From the NCBI GenBank assembly GCA_910575005.1, contig CAJTCL010000001.1:124001-188000 (forward strand): DNA of 64,000 nucleotides. The letters are read 5' to 3'. The position numbers and the translations under genes are program-made. Positions 53,832 to 62,953 of this stretch are shown here, one piece after another (position 1 is the first letter of the stretch; the number at the start of each line of letters is the position of its first letter). The notes below the pieces were generated by a model that saw only the letters and a list, made by a program, of their open reading frames with translations, made no database searches and was not told where the DNA came from. This DNA is from Lachnospiraceae bacterium (lineage in GTDB: Bacteria > Bacillota > Clostridia > Lachnospirales > Lachnospiraceae).

Positions 53832-55472
53832 TTAAAAGAATACATGGTTTCCAATTACCAGTCCTTCTGCTGAACCTGCCCGACGGAAACTTGTAGCTCC
53901 ATTTACATTGTCAACACCGTTAATTGCCTCCTGTGCCGCCTGCATACAACTTCCACTGACACCGCTTGACAGTACTCCTGACAGCATTCCATTGGATGCT
54001 GGTGTAAACTGCCCACTCTGGTAAATAACACCAGAAATACTTCCTGCATAGCCGCAACGAAGACGATTCATTACCACAGCACCTACGGCAAGCTGTCCTT
54101 CATATGGCTCACTTCCTGCCTCACATTGTATCAATGCTCCTAACAACGTTACATCATCATAAGATGCCGCCATTGCTTCTCTCTGCTGTGTTGAGCTGCC
54201 ACCGCTGCTACTATTTTCACTGCTGCTCTGCTGCTGTGCGGCTTCTTGCTCAGCCTTTCTCTTTGCTTCTGCTTCAGCTTCTGCTGCTGCAATAGCTGCC
54301 TGCTCTTCTTCAATAGAAATAGCTTTGCCAAGTTCTAATTCAACTGTTACAAATTCTTCACTGATATAACCAACCTGATCATCGACTTTAACTGGCACCC
54401 AGCCTTCTGCTGACTCAGCTTCTCTATCTACTTTAATCTTGCCGCCTTCTTCCAGGACATCTAAAATCGGCGTATCCTCAGCTGAAGATTCTGCTTGTCT
54501 GACGCGCACTCCTCCAGTTGTTGCTGTGGCATATGTGGTTCCAAGCTCATTTGCAAGGCTTTCCGCTTCCAGTCCAGTGACACAGTATTCATCTTTGACA
54601 TATCCTTCTACACTTCCTGAACTGATCTTAGTCCAGCCATCCTCTTGTTCTAGGATATCCGCTACTGCTCCTCTATGGATTTTTCCTGCAAGCTCTGATT
54701 CCTCGGAAGCCTCAGTACGAATATTTAAGTATTCCTCAACATTGGGCATCAATTTTGCTGCCCAGGGAGAAACTTCCTGCATTCCACTCTCTACCAGTTC
54801 GTTTTTTGCAATCTCCTGTTCCTCAGCTGCTTGTTTTTTCTTTTTCTTCTTTGCCTTTTTGCTAGCTTTTGTTTTCTTCTCTGTCTCTAATTCCGTCTTT
54901 TCTTCGCCGTCTGCTTTCTCTGCCTTTACTTCCGCCTCTGTCTCTATCGTCTCAGCGACTTCTACTTTATCTGCTTTTTTCTCTTCCTTTTCAGTGGTTT
55001 CTGCTTGTTCTACCTTAGCTTCTGGCTCGTTCTCTATTTTTTCTGCCTCAGACTTTTCTTCCTTTGCCTGTGGCTCAATTTCTTTCTTTTCCTCGGCTTC
55101 TGCTTTCTCTGCTTTTGTTTCTACCTCTGCCTCTTCCTTTTCAGTGGTTTCTACCTCAGCCTTTTCTTCCTTTTTCTGAGCCGCTGATGTCTTCTTTTCT
55201 GGCTCATCTTCTTTCTTTTCCTCAGCTTCAGCCTTTGACTGATCCGTAATAGCTGCTTCTTTAACTTCCTTTACTTTATTGTCCTGTTTTACTTCTGCTG
55301 ATACAAGTTGCACTTTATTGCTCTTTGGGATCGGCTCTGCTGTCAATTCTACTGTCTGGCTACCTGGCTCTGTCTTAGTTGTCACATGATCACCCGATAC
55401 GGATGCAACTGTTAAAAACAGTGAAAATGCTGCAACGAATCCACTTCCCAGAACCTTCTTATCGAATTTCAT
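53832..55472 (-). CDS. Secreted cell wall hydrolase with SH3 domains (SleB-type)
   Basis: A 546-residue secreted protein. The signal peptide is near residues 1-27 (VLGSGFVAAFSLFLTVAS). Residues 60-235 are an extreme Glu/Lys/Ala low-complexity spacer (KAEKAEAEEKKE type), probably wall-spanning. Two bacterial SH3 domains follow (EYLNIRTEASEESELAGKIH; VRVRQAES region). After a Ser/Gln linker comes a SleB-like hydrolase domain with the catalytic Glu in LGALIQCEAGSEPYEGQLAV, then AVVMNRLRC and QFTPASNG. It cuts peptidoglycan during growth or sporulation. Confidence 0.92.
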   Translation of the reverse strand: MKFDKKVLGSGFVAAFSLFLTVASVSGDHVTTKTEPGSQTVELTAEPIPKSNKVQLVSAEVKQDNKVKEVKEAAITDQSKAEAEEKKEDEPEKKTSAAQKKEEKAEVETTEKEEAEVETKAEKAEAEEKKEIEPQAKEEKSEAEKIENEPEAKVEQAETTEKEEKKADKVEVAETIETEAEVKAEKADGEEKTELETEKKTKASKKAKKKKKKQAAEEQEIAKNELVESGMQEVSPWAAKLMPNVEEYLNIRTEASEESELAGKIHRGAVADILEQEDGWTKISSGSVEGYVKDEYCVTGLEAESLANELGTTYATATTGGVRVRQAESSAEDTPILDVLEEGGKIKVDREAESAEGWVPVKVDDQVGYISEEFVTVELELGKAISIEEEQAAIAAAEAEAEAKRKAEQEAAQQQSSSENSSSGGSSTQQREAMAASYDDVTLLGALIQCEAGSEPYEGQLAVGAVVMNRLRCGYAGSISGVIYQSGQFTPASNGMLSGVLSSGVSGSCMQAAQEAINGVDNVNGATSFRRAGSAEGLVIGNHVFF

Positions 55473-55884
55473 TTTAACCTCCTAAAGTTGTAAATAACAT
55501 ATTAAGTTTTATATGTTATTTTTGGTCGAAATTGTTACATATATTACGAACTTATTACAATATAGCAAATTCTTTGTAAATTGTCAAGTTTATTTTCGGT
55601 ACCATTTTGATATTTCGTGCAGTCGCCAAGAACCTATTCCTGTAACAACAGTCAATCTATTACAAATTCTTAGTAATCCTTTACTAATTTCTTGCTTTAT
55701 ATTGCGGTAAAATATACAAACTGCTATAATGAAGATTAATATATCAACACAACTTTGTAAAAAACTGAACTATACAACAAATACTAAGTTTTTTATGTTA
55801 AATTAGTTTCCATTCAAATTATCTGGGAATCTAATCCTTCATTTAACACATTCAACTTAGTGTTCTTTTTACTAGAAAGGAGAC
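55473..55884. other. Non-coding stretch between the hydrolase and chemoreceptor genes
   Basis: A 412-base A/T-rich gap between divergent genes, so it holds both promoters. I see no gene or clear structured element in it. The ribosome site AGAAAGGAG (about 55874) belongs to the chemoreceptor. Confidence 0.6.
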
Positions 55885-57624
55885 ATGCCTGTGAAAGAAA
55901 AAAAACAACAAAAAACAATACAGCAACAAACAGTCCAAAGCAGGAGCAAAAAACTTTCCTCTATCAAAGCAACTGTTACCTATGTACTGCTTGGCTCTAT
56001 TATTATCACTGTAATATTGAGTTTGTATATTATTATTCCCAGTGTACAGCAAAATGTTACATCCATTACTGAAAACTATATGACAGATCTCACGAATTCC
56101 TACGGAGGTGTACTGGATCAAAATATTAAAATTTCCAAATTGTATTTAAGCACAGGCCGATTGAGAGCTGTTCTAGAGGGAGTAGGATTACAAGGAATGG
56201 ATTCCAGCTATTTCTATGTGGTTAGTCCAGAAGGGATTATTCTCTATCATCCTACCAATGAAAAGATTGGAAAACAAATAGAAATCCCTGAGATATCCAA
56301 TTTGGCTGCCCAACTTTCCTCTGACAAAATGCCCATACGGGAAGTTATGCACTATACATACAGTGGAACTACTAGATATGCTTCTTATTATAATGTAAGC
56401 GATGGCAAAGCTCTTTTAATACTTAGTACAGATGAGAATGAAATCTTGGAACCTGTCGCCAAAGTAGCAAAACGGGCATTCCTCTACTGTTCTCTTCTAG
56501 CACTTGTATTAAGTATTTCTGGCTATTATACAATTTCAAAAATGATTAAGCCAATCCTTACCATCGCAGATATTATTGGAAACCTGGCTAAAATGAATTT
56601 AAAAGAAGACCAGCGCTTGACAAAGATTTCCAGACGCAAGGATGAGACCGGAATTATGGCACGCGCCATTACGACACTACAAAGAGAACTGATTAATATT
56701 ATCTCAGAGATTAAAGAACAAAGTTTCCTATTATATAAGACATCTGAAGAACTCAATTCCCGTGCTGCGGAAACTTCAACAACAGTACAGAATGTGGAAC
56801 GTGCTGTCTCAGATATTGCCACGGGAGCGACCAGTCAGGCTACGGAAACGCAGAAAGCAAATGAAGATATCTTACTGATGGGTAATATGGTTGAGGAGAC
56901 CTCCTCACAAGTGACTTCTCTGAATAGTACTGCTGATTCCATAAAAACTTCCAGTGACACAGCCTCTCAGACATTGGAACAATTGGAGCACATCAATCAG
57001 CGCGCAATCAGTTCTATTGATATTATTTATGAACAAACCTTGACCACCAATGATTCTGCACTAAAAATTAAGCAGGCTACCAGTTTAATTTCTTCCATTG
57101 CAGAGGAAACAAATCTTTTATCGCTAAATGCTTCCATAGAGGCGGCACGTGCTGGTGAAGCTGGACGAGGTTTTGCCGTGGTTGCTTCCCAAATTCAGAA
57201 GCTTGCAGAACAATCAAATGATTCTGCACAACAGATTGACCAGATTATTTTTACTTTACTTGAGGATTCACAAAAGGCAGTCCATACCATGAAAGAAGTA
57301 AAAGAAATCATTACTCAGCAAAGCGATAATGTCAGCAAAGCCGGAGCCGTGTTCTCTGAAGTAAAAGATGGCATCACAGAATCTATTCAGGGTGTTGGGG
57401 AAATTGCCAGCCACACCAGCAGGTTAAATTCTGCACGCTCCAGTATTGTAGATGTGGTACAAAACCTGACCGCCATTGCAGAACAAAATGCAGCAAGTAC
57501 GGAAGAAACTTCTGCTGCAGTGATGGAAGTAGCCAATGTAATGCAGGAAATCTCCAATCATGCTTCCAAACTCCAGCAAATTGCATCCACATTAGAAACA
57601 AATGTTGATACCTTCCAATTATAA
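55885..57624 (+). CDS. Methyl-accepting chemotaxis protein
   Basis: A 579-residue receptor. The first membrane helix is at about residues 33-53 ([20 protein letters not shown]). A Cache-like sensor ([20 protein letters not shown] near residue 112) lies outside, and a second helix is near residue 200. A HAMP domain follows, then the signalling coiled coil with [21 protein letters not shown] and [17 protein letters not shown]. It senses a ligand outside and controls CheA. No che genes are nearby. Confidence 0.94.
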   Translation: MPVKEKKQQKTIQQQTVQSRSKKLSSIKATVTYVLLGSIIITVILSLYIIIPSVQQNVTSITENYMTDLTNSYGGVLDQNIKISKLYLSTGRLRAVLEGVGLQGMDSSYFYVVSPEGIILYHPTNEKIGKQIEIPEISNLAAQLSSDKMPIREVMHYTYSGTTRYASYYNVSDGKALLILSTDENEILEPVAKVAKRAFLYCSLLALVLSISGYYTISKMIKPILTIADIIGNLAKMNLKEDQRLTKISRRKDETGIMARAITTLQRELINIISEIKEQSFLLYKTSEELNSRAAETSTTVQNVERAVSDIATGATSQATETQKANEDILLMGNMVEETSSQVTSLNSTADSIKTSSDTASQTLEQLEHINQRAISSIDIIYEQTLTTNDSALKIKQATSLISSIAEETNLLSLNASIEAARAGEAGRGFAVVASQIQKLAEQSNDSAQQIDQIIFTLLEDSQKAVHTMKEVKEIITQQSDNVSKAGAVFSEVKDGITESIQGVGEIASHTSRLNSARSSIVDVVQNLTAIAEQNAASTEETSAAVMEVANVMQEISNHASKLQQIASTLETNVDTFQL

Positions 57625-57693
57625 TATTTAGATATATAAACTCATTCTATGAGAGATTTTTCAGACATAAGAATTTTCTATAATATAAAAATA

Positions 57694-57746
57694 ACAGAGG
57701 CTGCCCCAAATAATGATTTTCCAATCATCAGTGAGGCAGCCTCTGT
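57694..57746. terminator. Hairpin after the chemoreceptor gene
   Basis: ACAGAGGCTGCC and GGCAGCCTCTGT are perfect 12-base arms around an A/T-rich loop. There is no long T-run, so it may stabilise the message end as well as stop transcription. Confidence 0.65.
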
Positions 57747-57810
57747 CTATCTATGGACGACTAAATCATCCCTCTCTCTTAAGTTCTTAACAATTTCATA
57801 ACTATTCATC

Positions 57811-57878
57811 CCCAAAATCGCAGACACGCCAGCGAGCCGTTATACGCCTCTAAGGAGAATTTCACCTGCGGCTTTGGG
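57811..57878. other. Structured GC-rich intergenic element
   Basis: CCCAAAATCGCAG (57811-57823) pairs with CTGCGGCTTTGGG (57866-57878), closing a 42-base GC-rich internal region. It lies between the convergent chemoreceptor and pgi genes. It could be a terminator for pgi on the minus strand or a small repeat element. Nothing else is seen in the 57625-57975 gap. Confidence 0.45.
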
Positions 57879-57975
57879 ATTATTACCCTCATAAAACTGG
57901 AATTTCAGGCTCTTTCAACTAAATATAAAAATCCTAATTGCTCATTTTTATGAAAGTTAAATCGTTACACAATCT

Positions 57976-59322
57976 CTATAATCTCTTTAACAGTTCTTCT
58001 CTCTCTGCCTCATATCCAGGTTTACCGAGAAGTGCAAACATATTGCGTTTATAGCTCTCCACACCTGGCTGATTAAATGGATTGACACCTAATAGGTATC
58101 CGCTTAAGCCACAGGCAAACTCAAAGAAATAAAATAATTCGCCCAAATAAAACTCATTTTGTTCAGGAATCTTCACCATCAGGTTAGGTACATTCCCATC
58201 CGTATGTGCAAGGATCGTGCCATTCATAGCATTTTTATTTACAAAATCCATATCCTTGCCAGCAAGATAATTCAGACCATCCAAATCTACTGGTTCTTCC
58301 TTAATCTCTACCACACAACGAGGCTTTTCCACATTCATCACAGTCTCAAACATAATGCGAGCGCCATCCTGGATAAACTGTCCCATAGAATGAAGATCAG
58401 TTGTCAAATCTACCGACGCTGGGAAAAGGCCTTTCTGATCTTTTCCTTCACTCTCACCATAAAGCTGTTTCCACCACTCAGATACATAATGAAGGCTTGG
58501 CTCATAATTGGCAAGTACCTCTACAGATTTACCCTTTCTCAACAAAATATTGCGAACCGCTGCATACTGCATTGCATCATTTTCTGCAAAAGGCTTGTTC
58601 AATGCAAGATCGCGCCCTGTTGCTGCACCCTCCATCAATTTATCAAGATCAGCACCACTGACAGCGATCGGAAGCAAACCAACTGCGGTCAATACTGAGA
58701 AACGTCCACCCACGTCATCTGGCACCACAAAAGTTTCATATCCCTCCTCTGTGGCAAGATTTTTCAATGCTCCCTTTGCCTTATCTGTGGTCGCATAAAT
58801 CCTCTTAGCTGCCTCCTCTTTGCCATATTTCTTTTCCAGCATCTCCTTAAATACCCGAAAAGCGATTGCCGGTTCTGTCGTAGTTCCAGATTTTGAAATG
58901 ATATTTACAGAGAAATCACGGTCGCCAATTACTTCAATCAATCCAGCAAGATATGTGCTGCTGATACTGTTTCCGGCATAATATATCTCTGGTGTCTTGC
59001 GAATCTCTTTTGAGACATTATTATAGAACCCATGTCTTAAAAATTCAATCGCTGCTCTCGCGCCTAAATAAGAGCCACCAATACCAATTACAACCAATAC
59101 TTCAGAATCATTTTGGATTTTAACTGCTGCCTTCTTAATTCTGTCAAACTCTTCTTTATCATAATCTACCGGCAAATCCAGCCATCCCAAAAAGTCATTT
59201 CCTGCCCCTGTTTTAGAGACAAGCTGTGTCTTTGCATCCTCCACTAATTTCGTCATGTAAGAAACTTCTTCCTGGCTGATAAAATCGGCGGTTTTTCCGT
59301 AATCAAACGTCACTTTTTCCAT
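57976..59322 (-). CDS. pgi: Glucose-6-phosphate isomerase
   Basis: A 448-residue isomerase of the short bacterial form. It has [37 protein letters not shown] (phosphate loop), [20 protein letters not shown], and the catalytic region [19 protein letters not shown]. It interconverts glucose-6-phosphate and fructose-6-phosphate. The Met at 59322 has AAAGGAGTGG upstream; the reading frame to 59385 is not used. Confidence 0.95.
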   Translation of the reverse strand: MEKVTFDYGKTADFISQEEVSYMTKLVEDAKTQLVSKTGAGNDFLGWLDLPVDYDKEEFDRIKKAAVKIQNDSEVLVVIGIGGSYLGARAAIEFLRHGFYNNVSKEIRKTPEIYYAGNSISSTYLAGLIEVIGDRDFSVNIISKSGTTTEPAIAFRVFKEMLEKKYGKEEAAKRIYATTDKAKGALKNLATEEGYETFVVPDDVGGRFSVLTAVGLLPIAVSGADLDKLMEGAATGRDLALNKPFAENDAMQYAAVRNILLRKGKSVEVLANYEPSLHYVSEWWKQLYGESEGKDQKGLFPASVDLTTDLHSMGQFIQDGARIMFETVMNVEKPRCVVEIKEEPVDLDGLNYLAGKDMDFVNKNAMNGTILAHTDGNVPNLMVKIPEQNEFYLGELFYFFEFACGLSGYLLGVNPFNQPGVESYKRNMFALLGKPGYEAEREELLKRL

Positions 59323-59428
59323 GATTTCCACTCCTTTGTCCATAAAAATATCACCATTTTTCCATTTACAAAATAAGTGTAGCAAATCTCCCTCATTAAG
59401 TCAATATCCTGCCTATGGCATCCTGTTT

Positions 59429-59764
59429 TTAAGAGAAATACTCTTGAAGTACTGCATTGAAAACCTCTTCCTGCTCCTGTTCTGTGAGTTTTTGCTCTAC
59501 AAGGTTTTCTTCACTTTCTCCACTCTCACTGTTTGTGGCCTCCTGTACCTTTACTGGCTCCTCTGGCGCCGGCTCCTCGTCCTGCAGAATCACTTTAAAA
59601 TATGCCTGCATATTTGCTGTAATGCTTCCAAGGCTTTTATTCAACCTCTTTATCTGCCTTAAAATCCCCATCAGAAAGAGCATCAGAAGCAATCCCATCA
59701 CAATAATAGCTGCTCCTGTCAGGATTTCACTGTAAGTTTGTAAAAAGCTCATCAATTCTTCCAT
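59429..59764 (-). CDS. Small membrane-anchored hypothetical protein
   Basis: A 111-residue protein with one N-terminal membrane helix (GAAIIVMGLLLMLFLMGILRQ), a basic then amphipathic region (IKRLNKSLGSITANMQAYFK), and a long Glu/Gln-rich acidic tail ending EVFNAVLQEYFS. Function unknown. GAGAAGGAGGACATGCTT leads into the Met at 59764. It lies just upstream of pgi on the same strand. Confidence 0.68.
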   Translation of the reverse strand: MEELMSFLQTYSEILTGAAIIVMGLLLMLFLMGILRQIKRLNKSLGSITANMQAYFKVILQDEEPAPEEPVKVQEATNSESGESEENLVEQKLTEQEQEEVFNAVLQEYFS

Positions 59765-59953
59765 AAGCATGTCCTCCTTCTCACTTGTCATTATAAATTT
59801 TATTTTGCATTCTGTGAAGTAGTTAAAGACCTTTTTTCATCGCATGTTTCGGCTATTTTCGACTTTCAGTTTCTCTTGACTTTTTTCTGGAACAGTATAA
59901 GATAAAAGTAGTGCAAAAATGCTGAAGGCATTTATCAAGTTTAGGAGGTAAAC

Positions 59954-61024
59954 ATGAAACGAATTGTCTTAACTGGCGGCGGAACCGCAGGCCATGTCAC
60001 CCCAAATATTGCTCTACTCCCCAGATTAAAAGAGCTTGGATATGAGATACACTATATTGGTTCCTATGATGGAATAGAAAGAAAATTGATTGAACAATAT
60101 CACATTCCATACTATGGCATAGCCTCTGGAAAACTGCGCCGATATTTCGACTGGAAAAATTTTTCGGATCCCTTAAAAGTCATAAAAGGCTATAGTCAGG
60201 CACGCTCCATACTAAAAAAGTTAAAACCAGATGTACTGTTTTCCAAAGGCGGTTTTGTCTCTGTTCCAGTTGTTATGGCCGCCAAACACCGTAAAATTCC
60301 GGCAATCATCCATGAATCCGATATCACACCCGGGCTGGCTAACAAACTTGCAATTCCCCATGCTTATAAGGTCTGCTGTAATTTTCCCGAAACTATGAAA
60401 TATCTTCCCGCCGAAAAAGCAGTACTTACCGGTTCCCCAATCCGTAAAGAATTGTTATCTGGCAATCGACAAAATGGACTTTCCTTCTGCCATTTTCAAT
60501 CTGGGAAACCTGTAATTCTGATTATGGGAGGGAGCAGCGGTTCTCAATTTATCAATGAAACTGTGCGCAGTATTCTGCCTGAACTTTTAAAAACCTATCA
60601 AGTTATTCATCTCTGCGGAAAAGGTAATCTTGACGCTTCACATAACAACACTGTTGGCTATACTCAACTAGAATATGCCAACAAAGAGTTGAGTGACTTG
60701 TTTGCCACCACGGATCTTGTGATTTCCAGAGCTGGCGCCAATGCCATTTGTGAACTGTTAGCACTGCGCAAACCTAATATACTGATTCCCCTGTCCGCCA
60801 ATGCCAGTCGAGGCGATCAGATTTTAAATGCCAATTCCTTTGAACGTCAGGGTTACAGTATGGTCATTGAGGAAGAAGCATTAAATCCAGCTGTATTACT
60901 GAATGCTGTCCAAAATTTATATAAAAACCGCAAACAATACATCTCTTCTATGGAAAAAAGTGAACTTCTCAATTCGGTAGAGACTGTGGTTGGACTTATT
61001 GAACATGCCGCCAAAACATCCTAA
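59954..61024 (+). CDS. murG: MurG family N-acetylglucosaminyltransferase
   Basis: A 356-residue GT28 glycosyltransferase. The acceptor-side domain starts IVLTGGGTAGHVTPNIALLP, with FSKGGFVSVPVVMAA and IHESDITPGLANKL. The UDP-GlcNAc side has ILIMGGSSGSQFINETV and VISRAGANAICELLALRKPN. It adds GlcNAc to lipid I to make lipid II of peptidoglycan. It stands alone rather than in a mur operon, so a second murG may exist elsewhere. TTAGGAGG precedes the ATG. Confidence 0.93.
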   Translation: MKRIVLTGGGTAGHVTPNIALLPRLKELGYEIHYIGSYDGIERKLIEQYHIPYYGIASGKLRRYFDWKNFSDPLKVIKGYSQARSILKKLKPDVLFSKGGFVSVPVVMAAKHRKIPAIIHESDITPGLANKLAIPHAYKVCCNFPETMKYLPAEKAVLTGSPIRKELLSGNRQNGLSFCHFQSGKPVILIMGGSSGSQFINETVRSILPELLKTYQVIHLCGKGNLDASHNNTVGYTQLEYANKELSDLFATTDLVISRAGANAICELLALRKPNILIPLSANASRGDQILNANSFERQGYSMVIEEEALNPAVLLNAVQNLYKNRKQYISSMEKSELLNSVETVVGLIEHAAKTS

Positions 61025-61059
61025 AAAGGAACCTGTCTATCACTATTCCTAATATCCAA

Positions 61060-61113
61060 AAAGGAAGCAAAAAATGACATCTATATCCGTTTCTGTCGTC
61101 TTTTGCTTCCTTT
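61060..61113. terminator. Terminator of the murG homologue
   Basis: AAGGAAGCAAAA and TTTTGCTTCCTTT form a strong stem around a 30-base loop, 36 bases past the murG stop, with A and T tracts on either side. Confidence 0.78.
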
Positions 61114-61199
61114 ATATATTTATATCTTTCAATCAATATCTCTGATATAACTTTGTGCTCTACCACCTATGGATTCAAAGCACAACCCCATCTAATATA

Positions 61200-61616
61200 C
61201 TACTGTCTAAGCTTCTGCCAAATCTCATCCAGCTCCTCCTGGGATAACTCTAAATGATTCCAACACAGCTTCTCCTGATTTCCATCCTCTGCATATCTGG
61301 GGATCAGATGCATATGAAAATGGAAAACCGTCTGACCTGCAGTCTCCCCATTATTTTGCACAATATTAAATCCATCACACTTTAATACTTGTGTCATATG
61401 TGCTGCCAGCTTTTTGGCAAGCTTCATCACTCGGCCAGCCACTTCCTCTGGTATCTCATAGAGATTTGCATAATGTTCTTTGGGAAGAATCAATGCATGT
61501 CCTTTTGTAGCCGGACTGATATCCAAAATCACGCGAAATTCATCATCCTCATAGATCGTTTTGGATGGTATTTCCCCTCCAGCAATCTTACAGAAAATAC
61601 AATTTGGCTCTTTCAT
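61200..61616 (-). CDS. HIT family protein (Hint-type nucleotide hydrolase)
   Basis: A 138-residue HIT protein with a CIFCKIAGGEIPS zinc-type start, SPATKGHALILPKEHYAN, and the histidine triad HFHMHLIPRY. Such enzymes hydrolyse nucleoside phosphoramidates. It is monocistronic, read opposite to murG. Confidence 0.95.
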   Translation of the reverse strand: MKEPNCIFCKIAGGEIPSKTIYEDDEFRVILDISPATKGHALILPKEHYANLYEIPEEVAGRVMKLAKKLAAHMTQVLKCDGFNIVQNNGETAGQTVFHFHMHLIPRYAEDGNQEKLCWNHLELSQEELDEIWQKLRQ

Positions 61617-61691
61617 CTTTACCTCCTAAAATCATATTGTAAAATATTAACTATATTTTACAGTAAACATAATAATCTATTATAAGCTCTG

Positions 61692-62684
61692 TCATCCGAA
61701 AATAAATATTTGATCCAACATCTTCAATGTCTTAAAATTCCCCTTTGCCGTCATCTCTCCTGTCATAAAAGCTCTCTGAAAAGTCATTCTGCCTCGAATA
61801 ATATTGTCCATCACTCCTGTCGTCAGCTTTGTATAGACATCAATCTTATCACTTTGACCATAATGAACCTGAATCTCATCATTGTTTATCTCCACAGACA
61901 GTGGTTTTTTCTTGCCATCAATCATAAACAGATATGTGGCAGAAAAATCCTCCTGAGGAACAAAATGAGCCTCCAATTCCATCAGATATGCCATCTCCTC
62001 ATCTTCCTCACTCTGCCCAAGCATATCTTTAAACATACTGCTCAGCTCCTCAATATCCTCCTTCTGCTTTTTGACATAGACATCATCTGCCACATATTTT
62101 GAGAGCTGTTCACTCTCTTGAGGCGTGAGCTCCAACTGCTGGGTTCTGAGCACAGACTGTTTTACCGCCAAATTACTGCTGGGCAGACTCTTAAGCTTTT
62201 GAGAGATCGTGCGATAGAGATTTTCTGCTTTCTTTTCAATAATCACTGTATAATCTTGATTCATCTCAAAAGACACCAGTTCCTCCACATAACCACACAA
62301 TCCACTGCAAGGCAATCCGCCTAAAATCTCCCAGGCATTTGAAAGTGTAATTTCACCCTCTCGCTCACCATAGGTAGTAGACATTACAATTGGCTGCATA
62401 TAGGTGGCAGCAATCTTTTCTTTATCTCCGTAGAGCCAACAGGCATCCAAAAACTGCTGCATATAACCCCCAATGCCCAGCCATTCCACTGTCGTTGCCA
62501 AAATAATGCCATCCGCATCCTTAATTGTCTGTGGCAGTGTGGTGATACTGTTCTTGTGCTCATAGATATTATAGCGTTCCACTTCTACCCGAAGCTCTGT
62601 CAACACTTCCTGCATTTTATTGACCACATACAGGGTCGGATCATCCAACAGTCCCCGCCCCCCATAATAAATATTTACTTTCAT
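61692..62684 (-). CDS. Flavodoxin-like protein with C-terminal SCP2 domain
   Basis: A 330-residue two-domain protein. The N-terminal half is an NAD(P)H-dependent FMN reductase-type flavodoxin fold (KVNIYYGGRGLLDDPTLYVV, GIILATTVEWLGIGGYMQQF). The C-terminal part (LSVEINNDEIQVHYGQSDKI, GRMTFQRAFMTGEMTAKGNF) is an SCP2 sterol-carrier-like fold. The pair is known in Clostridia but its substrate is not. It has a GGAGG site before the ATG, and a MITE-like element lies just upstream. Confidence 0.82.
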   Translation of the reverse strand: MKVNIYYGGRGLLDDPTLYVVNKMQEVLTELRVEVERYNIYEHKNSITTLPQTIKDADGIILATTVEWLGIGGYMQQFLDACWLYGDKEKIAATYMQPIVMSTTYGEREGEITLSNAWEILGGLPCSGLCGYVEELVSFEMNQDYTVIIEKKAENLYRTISQKLKSLPSSNLAVKQSVLRTQQLELTPQESEQLSKYVADDVYVKKQKEDIEELSSMFKDMLGQSEEDEEMAYLMELEAHFVPQEDFSATYLFMIDGKKKPLSVEINNDEIQVHYGQSDKIDVYTKLTTGVMDNIIRGRMTFQRAFMTGEMTAKGNFKTLKMLDQIFIFG

Positions 62685-62760
62685 TTTAAAAAGCCTCCAA
62701 ATTTTTGAATACCTTTAGTATATAAAGTTTTGAGAATAAAATCAATCTTTTTCTAATTTG

Positions 62761-62915
62761 AGTTTCCCCATTTTGTAAATTCATAGTACCAAAAGACATA
62801 AAAGTGCCATAGAAAGCTAGCTTTCCAGACACTTTTTGTGCAAGATGTCTATGCTGCCAAAGGCAGCACGACCTTTTGGTACTGAAAGATAGGTTTTTAT
62901 AAAAAATGGGGAACT
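62761..62915. repeat. MITE-like palindromic element of about 155 bases
   Basis: Ends AGTTTCCCCATTTT (62761-62774) and AAAAATGGGGAACT (62902-62915) are inverted repeats. Inside, GTACCAAAAG pairs with CTTTTGGTAC (62786-62795, 62873-62882), and smaller hairpins GAAAGCTAGCTTTC (62812-62825) and GCTGCC-AAA-GGCAGC (62853-62867) fill the centre. Overall a cruciform shape with no coding content, as in non-autonomous transposable elements or a structured RNA. Confidence 0.6.
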
Positions 62916-62953
62916 AAAGTTTTCTAAGTGTATCATATTAAATTGCTATTTTT

